Positions 17,437 through 24,374 of a stretch of DNA of 53,706 nucleotides are shown piece after piece; position 1 is the first letter of the stretch; each line of letters opens with the position of its first letter. Source of the DNA: Clostridiales bacterium. GTDB lineage: Bacteria; Bacillota; Clostridia; Christensenellales; UBA1750. The notes under the pieces were generated by a model. The model was not told the DNA's origin, did no database searches, and worked only from the letters and a program-made list of their open reading frames with translations. The translations under genes were made by a program, and so were the position numbers. The DNA lies in the NCBI GenBank assembly GCA_015056005.1, contig SVHB01000007.1, positions 1 to 53,706 of the forward strand. Reading direction: 5' to 3'.

Positions 17437-17853
17437 ATGAGCGACCACATTCTTGTCTGCGTCACCGGACAGCGCACCTGCGACAGGCTCATCCGTCACA
17501 GCGCGCAGTTTTCACAGACTCTGGAATGCCCGGTGAGCGTCATACATGTATCAAGTACAAGGAACAATTTCTTAGGCATACGAAACGAAAGCGAAGCACT
17601 GGAATATCTTTACCAGAAATCGCGTGAGATCGAAGCTGATATGACGGTCATCAGAGCAGATGATGTTATCGGTACAATAGCCGATTTTGCACGCAAAAAG
17701 CATATCACGCACATAATCCTCGGCGGACCCGTTGCCACCAGCACATGGGACGTTCCCAAGCTTCTCAAGGAAAAGCTGCCGCAGGTCGAGTTTTATGTTA
17801 TCCCCTCAGACGTAACGGTCCCCATAAAGACCGCGCTTATAACCAATATGTAA
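17437..17853 (+). CDS. Universal stress protein-like (UspA superfamily) protein
   Basis: 138 residues. Starts ILVCVTGQRTCDRLIRHSAQFSQ, as in the Usp domain of KdpD-type proteins, and has the alpha/beta Rossmann-like layout: strand, helix, DMTVIRADDVIGTIADFARKKHITHIILGG. The usual ATP-binding G-2x-G-9x-G(S/T) motif is degenerate (GGPVATSTWDVP), so nucleotide binding is uncertain. Cytosolic. GGAG lies 9 nt before the ATG. It sits in a run of small conserved genes leading to the ACT/PFL pair, with no kdp genes nearby. Confidence 0.75.
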   Translation: MSDHILVCVTGQRTCDRLIRHSAQFSQTLECPVSVIHVSSTRNNFLGIRNESEALEYLYQKSREIEADMTVIRADDVIGTIADFARKKHITHIILGGPVATSTWDVPKLLKEKLPQVEFYVIPSDVTVPIKTALITNM

Positions 17854-17862
17854 CTGAAAATG

Positions 17863-17882
17863 AGGGCGGTATCATCCGCCCT
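17863..17882 (+). repeat. GC-rich hairpin between usp-like and ACT genes
   Basis: AGGGCGG (17863-17869), 6-nt loop, CCGCCCT (17876-17882). Only a weak T/A tail follows, so termination would be inefficient. It may be a processing or mRNA-stability element inside the unit. Confidence 0.55.
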
Positions 17883-17913
17883 TAAAATATAAAGAACAAA
17901 GGATGCATTTGAG

Positions 17914-18177
17914 ATGAAAGCGATACTTACCGTGATTGGACACGACAAGGTCGGCATTTTGGCAGCAGTAACGGCTCTTCTTGCCAAGAACAACGTAAAC
18001 ATTCTTGACGTCAGCCAGACGATCATGCAGAATCTTTTCACTATGATAATGATGGTCGATCTTCAGGATGCTTCTTTTGAAACGGTTCAGGACGATCTGA
18101 GCGATCTTGCAGACAAGCTCGGCATGTCTATCCGCCTCCAGAGGGAGGAAGTATTCGAAGCAATGCACAGGATATAG
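17914..18177 (+). CDS. ACT domain protein, UPF0237 family
   Basis: 87 residues, a stand-alone ACT fold: ILTVIGHDKVGILAAVTALLAKNNVNILDVSQTI is the typical ligand-binding beta-alpha-beta start. The family is conserved in Bacillota and nearly always paired with a PFL (UPF0210) gene, here 9 nt downstream. ACT domains usually bind amino acids or similar small regulators; the ligand for this family is not established as far as I know. Length is normal. Confidence 0.95.
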   Translation: MKAILTVIGHDKVGILAAVTALLAKNNVNILDVSQTIMQNLFTMIMMVDLQDASFETVQDDLSDLADKLGMSIRLQREEVFEAMHRI

Positions 18178-18186
18178 GAGTTTATC

Positions 18187-19533
18187 ATGCTGACAAGTAA
18201 TGAAATTCTTCAGACCATACAGATGGTCGATAAATACAAGCTCGATATCCGTACCATAACCATGGGCATCTCTCTTTTAAGATGCGCAGACGACGATGCC
18301 CAAAAAGCAGCCGATAAGGTATACGATCATATAGCCTATACCGCGAAGGATCTTGTAAAGACCGGCGAAGCCATCGAGCGTGAGATGGGCATTCCCATCG
18401 TAAATAAGCGCATTTCCGTTACTCCCGTAGCGCTGCTTACAGAAAAAGACCATATCAAGATCGCCAGAGCGCTTGACAGAGCGGCAAAGGAAACGGGCGT
18501 AAACTTTGTGGGCGGCTACAGCGCGCTTGTCCATGCAGGCATGACTCAGGCTGATAAAAACCTTATCCTCTCCATACCTAAGGCTCTGACCGAGACCGAT
18601 TTTGTGTGCTCAAGCGTAAACGTCGCCACCACCAGAAACGGCATAAACATGGACGCAGTCGCTCTCATGGGCAATATTATCCGTCAGGCCGCAGAAATGA
18701 CCGCAGACAGGGATTCAATCGCCTGCGCAAAGCTGGTCGTTTTCGCAAACGCGGTCGAGGATAACCCCTTCATGGCGGGCGCTTTCCACGGCGTGGGTCT
18801 TGGCGACAGCGCCATCCATGTTGGCGTAAGCGGTCCCGGCGTTGTTGAAAAGACGCTCAAGACCATCCCCGGCGCTTCCTTCGAAATAGTTGCCGAGGAG
18901 ATCAAAAAGACCGCGTTCCAGATAACCAGAGCAGGTCAGCTGGTGGCAAGAGAAGCCTCCAAAAGGCTCGGCATCCCCTTTGGAATCGTCGATCTTTCCC
19001 TCGCCCCCACCCCCGCGCTGGGCGACAGCGTTGCACATATAATTGAAGAAATGGGCATCGAGCGCACCGGCGCTCCCGGCACCACCGCCGCTCTTGCGCT
19101 TTTGAACGACGCGGTCAAAAAAGGCGGCGTTATGGCTTCCTCCAATGTCGGCGGGCTTTCGGGCGCGTTCATTCCCGTATCCGAGGATATCGGTATGATC
19201 AGAGCCACTCAGGAAGGCGCGCTCTGCCTTGAAAAGCTTGAAGCAATGACCTGTGTTTGTTCAGTCGGGCTTGATATGATCGCCATCCCCGGTGATACAC
19301 CCGCCTCTACCATATCCGCTATAATCGCGGATGAATCCGCAATAGGCATGGTCAACAACAAGACCACCGCAGTCAGAGTTATTCCCGCTATCGGCAAAAC
19401 CGTTGGCGACGAGGTCAGCTTCGGAGGTCTCCTTGGCTTTGCGCCCATTATGCGCGTAAGTTCCTTCGGCTCGGAGAAATTCATCGAGCGCGGCGGCAGA
19501 ATACCCGCTCCCCTGCACAGCCTCAGGAACTAA
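18187..19533 (+). CDS. PFL family protein, UPF0210 (DUF711)
   Basis: 448 residues, about the normal family length. Starts [30 protein letters not shown] and keeps the Gly-rich blocks [25 protein letters not shown] and [13 protein letters not shown]. Named after remote similarity to pyruvate formate-lyase-like folds; the reaction is unknown. Forms a conserved gene pair with the ACT protein upstream, so joint function is expected. The stop is 1 nt before the tadA ATG, so the genes are translationally coupled. Confidence 0.95.
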   Translation: MLTSNEILQTIQMVDKYKLDIRTITMGISLLRCADDDAQKAADKVYDHIAYTAKDLVKTGEAIEREMGIPIVNKRISVTPVALLTEKDHIKIARALDRAAKETGVNFVGGYSALVHAGMTQADKNLILSIPKALTETDFVCSSVNVATTRNGINMDAVALMGNIIRQAAEMTADRDSIACAKLVVFANAVEDNPFMAGAFHGVGLGDSAIHVGVSGPGVVEKTLKTIPGASFEIVAEEIKKTAFQITRAGQLVAREASKRLGIPFGIVDLSLAPTPALGDSVAHIIEEMGIERTGAPGTTAALALLNDAVKKGGVMASSNVGGLSGAFIPVSEDIGMIRATQEGALCLEKLEAMTCVCSVGLDMIAIPGDTPASTISAIIADESAIGMVNNKTTAVRVIPAIGKTVGDEVSFGGLLGFAPIMRVSSFGSEKFIERGGRIPAPLHSLRN

Positions 19534-19534
19534 G

Positions 19535-19987
19535 ATGCAAGCCTACGAAAAATTCATGCTTCTTGCCTTAGAGGAAGCAAAAAAAGCATTGGTGCACGGC
19601 GATGTTCCCGTTGGCGCGGTTATCGTTAAGGACGGCCGGGTTATTGCCTGCGCAAAAAACGAGCGCGAGCTTAACTGCGATCCTACCGCGCATGCAGAAA
19701 TACTTGCCATCAGAAAAGCGGCGGAAAATACGGGCTCATGGAAGCTTGACGGCTGCACGCTTTATGTAACCCTTGAGCCCTGCCCCATGTGCGCCGGCGC
19801 GATAGCTATGTCCAGAATGGACGCGGTCGTATACGGTGCGTTTGATAAAACCATGGGCTGCGCAGGGAGCCTGTATGAGCTCTGCGGCGATCGTCATTTC
19901 GGGCCCGGGGTAAAGATCATAGGCGGTATACTCAAAAACGATTGCGCCGCGCTATTGAGCGATTTTTTCAAGAATAAACGAAAATAG
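19535..19987 (+). CDS. tadA: tRNA-specific adenosine deaminase
   Basis: 150 residues. Deaminates A34 to inosine in tRNA-Arg(ACG). Cytidine deaminase fold with Zn ligands and catalytic Glu in TAHAEI (His53, Glu55) and EPCPMCAGA (Cys83, Cys86). The DPTAHAE motif is characteristic of TadA. Begins 1 nt after the PFL gene stop and ends in a strong terminator. Confidence 0.96.
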   Translation: MQAYEKFMLLALEEAKKALVHGDVPVGAVIVKDGRVIACAKNERELNCDPTAHAEILAIRKAAENTGSWKLDGCTLYVTLEPCPMCAGAIAMSRMDAVVYGAFDKTMGCAGSLYELCGDRHFGPGVKIIGGILKNDCAALLSDFFKNKRK

Positions 19988-19990
19988 AAA

Positions 19991-20027
19991 GAGTTTGGGA
20001 AAGCTTCCCAAACTCCTTTTTATTTTT
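19991..20027. terminator. Bidirectional terminator between tadA and DUF3795-like gene
   Basis: GAGTTTGGGAA (19991-20001), 3-nt loop, TTCCCAAACTC (20005-20015): an 11-bp perfect stem. T-rich on the plus side (20017-20027) and a shorter T-containing tail on the minus side. It serves two convergent genes. Confidence 0.88.
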
Positions 20028-20268
20028 CACTCTTTTTCCATCTGAGCCAGCTTTTGTCAAGCACCGTGCATCGCTCATTTTCAAGGATATGCTCACACGG
20101 AAAACTGCTGCACTTTCCGCAATAATCAATACCTTTTTCGATCACGCAGTCTCTTGTATAGCAGTCGCCTTTTTCATGCGCATCAATACATCCCAAGCAA
20201 TCACCTTTATTAAACGTCGGACAGCTTCCGCAATAAAAGCCGCATTTACCCATATGTTTTTCGTTCAT
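20020..20268 (-). CDS. Cys-rich DUF3795-like protein
   Basis: 82 residues starting MNEKHMGKCGFYCGSCPTF, with ten cysteines in CGFYCGSCP, DCLGC, CYTRDC, YCGKC and FPCEH. This pattern matches the small DUF3795 proteins, probable metal or Fe-S binders of unknown role. The ATG at 20268 is chosen because it is 1 nt after the upstream transporter stop and has AAGGACGAGG in front; an ATG further upstream would overlap the transporter by 62 nt. It is therefore coupled to the ABC gene. Confidence 0.8.
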   Translation of the reverse strand: MNEKHMGKCGFYCGSCPTFNKGDCLGCIDAHEKGDCYTRDCVIEKGIDYCGKCSSFPCEHILENERCTVLDKSWLRWKKSEK

Positions 20269-20269
20269 T

Positions 20270-21955
20270 TCAAACCTCGTCCTTATCCGCAAGAATTCTG
20301 AAATAATCGTTTCTTGAATAGAGCTCGTCATAGGTTCCCGAATCGATCACTCCGCCGTCTTTGAAAACAAATATCCTGTCGCAGTTTTTTACCGAGGATA
20401 TCAGATGCGAGACTACGATCAAAGTACGCTCACCGATCTGCTCGTACAAGCTTTGAATAACTTTTTCCTGCGTTAAGCGGTCCAAAGCGCTCAGCGATTC
20501 ATCGAGCACGGCGATGGAGAAATCCGATAAAAGCAGCCTTGCTATTGCAAGCCTCTGGCGCTCGCCGCCCGAAAGCAGCGACCCCTTTTCGCCGATCCGC
20601 GTGTTCAGCCCTTCGGGCAGGCTTTGGATAAGCCTCAAAAGCCCTGCCTTTTCTGCCGCATCCAAGACCGCTTCTTTGGATACATCACGATCAAATGTGA
20701 TATTTTCCAGCACAGTACCGTCAAAAACGGGCGTTTCCTGAGATAAATAAGCCACATTTTCAAAATAGGTGCTGAGAAACACCTCGCTCATATCCTGCCC
20801 GTCTACAAATACCTCGCCTTTATCGGGCATAAGAAGCCCCGCTATCAGCTTTGCCGCTGTGGATTTGCCGCTGCCGCTTTCGCCCACAAACGCGCAGTGC
20901 ATGTGGGGTTTTATCTCGATCGACACGTTTTCAAGCGCGATCTTTTCACCGTATGCATAGGATGCACTATCAAAAACCACGCTGCCCTCGCCTTTTACGA
21001 AGCTTTTTCCTCCAAGCAGCCTTTCATCGTCCTTTTCGTCCAATATATCCGTCAGCCTTTTGAGCGCGACCTTTTCAAGCCTGAAGCTGACAAATATCAC
21101 GTTGAATACAGCGATTGGCTGATAGGCTCTGTCTATCAGAAGCACCAGCGCCACTATCGCGCCGACGCTTATATTGCCGGTCCTCCATGCATAGATGATC
21201 ATCAGTATCCTGATCACACCCACAAATACGGCAAAAATGGTAAAAAACGCCTCGTGGATCATGTTCATCTTTGCCTTTGAATCCACGATATCATCCGCGG
21301 CGCGCTCAGCTTGAGCTATCTCACGTCCAAAACGTCTGTTGATCCTGAACACGGAAAGCTCCATGAACGAGCGGACAAGCAGACGGTTCAGCTTTTCTTC
21401 TCCCGAAAGTATGCGCTCCTTTATCCTATAAAGAAATTTGAGCAGCACATATGATACCGCCGCAACGAGAACATAACCAAAAGCGATATACAGCACGACA
21501 GTCTTATCGATGCTTGCAATATAGAAAAGGCTGAACGCTATGGCAGGCACCGTTGAGCGGATGACAACAAAGAAAAAGTTGAACAGCACATATCGCCCTG
21601 CCTGCGCTCCGTTCTCGATCTTTTGTATAAGATCGCCTGAGCCCAGACTCTGCCATGCAACGAAATCCATCCTTGAAAGCTTCTCCATAGCCATGAGCTT
21701 GAAATCAAGGTAGATGCCGTGCATAAGCTTTTTATCGGGCCATTCATCAAGATAGTTTATGAGAAAACTTCCGATAGTCAAAAAGGCAAACAGCGCGATC
21801 ATCTGCCATGTAAGGCTGCCCGACTGGAATCCGTCCAGCACGTTTTGATAATACTTTGCCTGCCATGTATGCAAAAAGGACGAAAACACACCAAGTGCAA
21901 GGTAAACCAAGACCATCGCACGGCGTTTTTTGATTATTTTCAGACAATATTTCAT
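20270..21955 (-). CDS. ABC exporter (single-chain TMD-NBD homodimer type)
   Basis: 561 residues. Membrane domain about 10-310, NBD about 325-555: Walker A GESGSGKST, Q-loop YLSQETPV, signature LLSGGERQR, Walker B IAVLDESLSALD, H-loop VSHL. Unlike the exporter at 1126-2940, the catalytic Glu is present, so it can work as a homodimer. Substrate unknown. AAAAGAGGT lies 10 nt before the ATG. A 127-nt gap containing alternative hairpins and a possible 23-codon ORF separates it from the glycosidase upstream. Confidence 0.93.
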   Translation of the reverse strand: MKYCLKIIKKRRAMVLVYLALGVFSSFLHTWQAKYYQNVLDGFQSGSLTWQMIALFAFLTIGSFLINYLDEWPDKKLMHGIYLDFKLMAMEKLSRMDFVAWQSLGSGDLIQKIENGAQAGRYVLFNFFFVVIRSTVPAIAFSLFYIASIDKTVVLYIAFGYVLVAAVSYVLLKFLYRIKERILSGEEKLNRLLVRSFMELSVFRINRRFGREIAQAERAADDIVDSKAKMNMIHEAFFTIFAVFVGVIRILMIIYAWRTGNISVGAIVALVLLIDRAYQPIAVFNVIFVSFRLEKVALKRLTDILDEKDDERLLGGKSFVKGEGSVVFDSASYAYGEKIALENVSIEIKPHMHCAFVGESGSGKSTAAKLIAGLLMPDKGEVFVDGQDMSEVFLSTYFENVAYLSQETPVFDGTVLENITFDRDVSKEAVLDAAEKAGLLRLIQSLPEGLNTRIGEKGSLLSGGERQRLAIARLLLSDFSIAVLDESLSALDRLTQEKVIQSLYEQIGERTLIVVSHLISSVKNCDRIFVFKDGGVIDSGTYDELYSRNDYFRILADKDEV

Positions 21956-21983
21956 GAAGCCATACCTCTTTTATTTTTCTTCC

Positions 21984-22049
21984 GGTACGGCGCAGCGTCG
22001 GATATTTTCAATCTCCCGATACGGTCATCCGACACCGCACCGGGAAGAT
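21984..22049 (-). promoter_or_regulatory. Two mutually exclusive hairpins before ABC exporter
   Basis: On minus-strand RNA, segment 22049-22035 can pair with 22024-22011 (14 pairs, one bulge, 10-nt loop). Segment 22041-22028 can instead pair with 22002-21984 (14 pairs including two G-U, 5-nt bulge). They share 22041-22035, so only one can form. Neither is followed by a T-run and neither covers the ribosome site. Pairing was worked out by eye, with no energy calculation. Confidence 0.4.
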
Positions 22050-22079
22050 ATCTCGTTTGAACAGAGTATGAACAAGCAT
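22008..22079 (-). CDS. Possible 23-residue leader ORF before ABC exporter
   Basis: ATG at 22079 with AAAGGA 6 nt upstream, just after the glycosidase stop, ending at TGA 22010-22008. It runs through the first hairpin of the 21984-22049 element. No similarity is seen. It may be chance: the AAAGGA is part of the upstream gene's last codons. Confidence 0.25.
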   Translation of the reverse strand: MLVHTLFKRDIFPVRCRMTVSGD

Positions 22080-22082
22080 TTG

Positions 22083-23411
22083 TTATCCTTTCTTTATCAG
22101 CAGCAGCCAATCTTTGTTGTCATAATCTCCTTTGGGATGGCAAAGCTTTATGGGCTCGTTCTTTGCGTCGTATCTTCCGCAATAGCTCTTTATGCCGCTC
22201 TGGGGATTTACCCAGTAAATATCCGCGCAGCCGCTAAGTACCCCTGCCTTGAGACAAATATCCTGCCCCTTGAACATATAGGCAAGCACATAGTTTTCTC
22301 CCTTTGATATCGATATCCTGTCATGCTTTTCACCCTGAGGGCAGTCAAGCAGCTCGGGCGCGGGCTTTGCTGTGGTGAAAGGAAGCGAGGTCATAAGCTC
22401 CTTCATGTGCTTCATTGAATCTGCGCCCGGGTGATTCATGGCGTCTTTCCAATCCTCAAGGCAGCCGAACGCGCCCGGCTCGCCCTCAAAACCAAACTGC
22501 ATAATGGCGTTGTGTCCGTATGTAAAGCCGCAGGCGCCCTCAAGCAGGCTCCAGTAAGCATATCTGCGCACTTCCCATGCAGTCCATCTGGGCTGAGTGA
22601 AATCATGCAGACCATGGGGAATGTTCTCATAGGAAGGCTCTGCATCCAGCACAGGACGCTTATGCTCCTTTGCGTGTGCGCGCAGAACATAGCGCCAGTT
22701 ATCCTCGCCGTACCAGAAATCCTCCTGCGCATTGTTGTCAAAGGCGCGGTTCAGGGTGATCTGATCATATCTTCTGTGACCGGACTGGAACATATCGACG
22801 TCCAGCCATTTTGAATCATAGAAGGTATCGGAAGCAAGGGTACGACCGAAGGTATGATAGCAAACAAGTCTGTCGGGGGTGAGCGCCTTTAAGGCAGCGC
22901 CCATAGTATCCCAGAACTCATATCCGTCCGCGCCCCTGCAGTCGCCGCCGTTTATCCAGATCAAGTTATCGCGCTTGCCGTATCTTTGGGCAAGAAAGCT
23001 TGCGTACGCCTTGGCAACAGAACCATCCATGCCGTTTTTGGTCACGACTCCGCCCCAAGTGGGAAGAAGACCGATGTACATGCCAAGCTCATGCGCCACA
23101 TCAAAGGCGTAGTCAATATTATCCCAATAGCCCGAATCAAGATCGGGAGTGAGTGTCTTTTCATCCAAATAAGGCTTCTGTCCGGTTTTGATATTAGTTC
23201 CGGGAAGGTTCATGACCGCAACCGCCTGAATGACGTTGAAGCCGCGCTCGTATCTGTTATAAAGATAGGTGCGCATCTCTTCCCTTGTAAGCCTCTGGAA
23301 GAGCAGCCAAGCTGTATCGCCCAGCCAGAAAAAGGGAGTTTCTCCGTTTTTGAGCCATACGCCGTCTGCTTTAAGTATTCCGTTATCCCAAGGCTTTTTG
23401 ATATTATTCAT
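22083..23411 (-). CDS. DUF4038 glycoside hydrolase (GH140-like) with C-terminal Collagen_bind_2-like domain
   Basis: 442 residues. TIM-barrel core (about 10-350): FFWLGDTAWLLFQRLTREEM, NVIQAVAVMNLP, YIGLLPTWGG, IWINGGDC, LDAEPSYE. The C-terminal beta domain (about 355-440) is of the kind found after DUF4038. GH140 members characterised so far cleave apiose from pectin rhamnogalacturonan II; this one's substrate is not proven. No signal peptide is visible, so it probably acts on imported oligosaccharides. Start at ATG 23411 with AAAGGAAAT upstream rather than an in-frame codon at 23435. Divergent from pdaB. Confidence 0.85.
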   Translation of the reverse strand: MNNIKKPWDNGILKADGVWLKNGETPFFWLGDTAWLLFQRLTREEMRTYLYNRYERGFNVIQAVAVMNLPGTNIKTGQKPYLDEKTLTPDLDSGYWDNIDYAFDVAHELGMYIGLLPTWGGVVTKNGMDGSVAKAYASFLAQRYGKRDNLIWINGGDCRGADGYEFWDTMGAALKALTPDRLVCYHTFGRTLASDTFYDSKWLDVDMFQSGHRRYDQITLNRAFDNNAQEDFWYGEDNWRYVLRAHAKEHKRPVLDAEPSYENIPHGLHDFTQPRWTAWEVRRYAYWSLLEGACGFTYGHNAIMQFGFEGEPGAFGCLEDWKDAMNHPGADSMKHMKELMTSLPFTTAKPAPELLDCPQGEKHDRISISKGENYVLAYMFKGQDICLKAGVLSGCADIYWVNPQSGIKSYCGRYDAKNEPIKLCHPKGDYDNKDWLLLIKKG

Positions 23412-23527
23412 ATAAATATTTCCTTTCACTGTCAAAGCTATATATACAGTTTAGCAAAAAAACAGTTTCATTGCAATGTTATTTGCCCAAATGGCAAAGC
23501 ATAAGCTATCTCAGGAGGTGTATGGAT

Positions 23528-24295
23528 ATGAATATCAAGCTTAACAAAAAAACGCTTTTGGGCGCTATGAAAGCCTGCCTTTTTGCCCTTACCGCAGCAA
23601 TATGCACGCTCACCCTCATCCCAAAGGGCGATACGGAAGCCCAAATGACCATTGCAAGCGGAAACATCCCGGTATACAGCGTAGATACAAGCGAAAAGAA
23701 AATAGCAATAAGCTTTGACGCTGCATGGGGCGCGGAAAAGACAAGCCGGATCATGGATATACTCGAGGAAAGGGATATAAAGACCACGTTTTTCCTTGTC
23801 GGTTTCTGGATAGACGCTTACCCCGATAAAGTCGAAGAGATCGCGCAGAGGGGACATGAGATCGGCAATCATTCTTCCACCCATCCAAAGATGAGCACGC
23901 TTTCAAAGGAGCAGATGCTGATGGAGGTAAACGACTGCTCAGATAAGATCGAAGCGCTGACAGGCTCCCGTCCCACCCTTTTCAGACCGCCCTACGGCGA
24001 TTACAACGACAGCGTGGTAAGCACTCTCAGATCAAACGGCTACGAGGTCATACAATGGAGCGTAGACAGCCTTGACTGGAAAAACCTTGGAGTGCAGCCA
24101 ATGATAGACAAGGTGGTAAAAAACGTCAAGCCCGGCTCCATCGTTCTTTTTCACAACAATTCCGACTATATCATAGAAGCGCTCCCCACCATACTCGATG
24201 CGCTTATAAAGGACGGTTATGAGATAGTGCCGGTAAGTGCTCTTTTGCCGGAAGGAAATACTCATGTCAACAACGCAGGAGTCCTCATGCAGTAA
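23528..24295 (+). CDS. pdaB: Polysaccharide deacetylase, PdaB sporulation type
   Basis: 255 residues. N-terminal signal/anchor helix (about 12-32), then a NodB deacetylase domain: ISFDAAWGAEKT (Asp64), HEIGNHSSTHP (metal His115 and His119), RPPYG. The SFDAAWG form in place of SFDD is typical of PdaB, which in B. subtilis is needed for spore stability. The substrate there is cortex peptidoglycan or a related glycan. ATG at 23528 chosen because AGGAGG lies 9 nt upstream; the ATG two codons earlier would be too close. A TTTGCC/GGCAAA dyad (23482-23498) lies in the promoter region. Confidence 0.9.
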   Translation: MNIKLNKKTLLGAMKACLFALTAAICTLTLIPKGDTEAQMTIASGNIPVYSVDTSEKKIAISFDAAWGAEKTSRIMDILEERDIKTTFFLVGFWIDAYPDKVEEIAQRGHEIGNHSSTHPKMSTLSKEQMLMEVNDCSDKIEALTGSRPTLFRPPYGDYNDSVVSTLRSNGYEVIQWSVDSLDWKNLGVQPMIDKVVKNVKPGSIVLFHNNSDYIIEALPTILDALIKDGYEIVPVSALLPEGNTHVNNAGVLMQ

Positions 24296-24309
24296 AAAAT
24301 TAGCTTATC

Positions 24310-24338
24310 TTGCTAAAATCCGCCGCCGATGATATAAT
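24310..24338 (+). promoter_or_regulatory. Promoter for GH112 phosphorylase gene
   Basis: TTGCTA (24310-24315), 17 nt, TATAAT (24333-24338), 37 nt before the ATG. It begins 15 nt after the pdaB stop, so the phosphorylase is not dependent on the sporulation gene's promoter. Confidence 0.75.
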
Positions 24339-24374
24339 TTATCCAAAGTATCCTATCTTTTGGGAGGAAAAACG

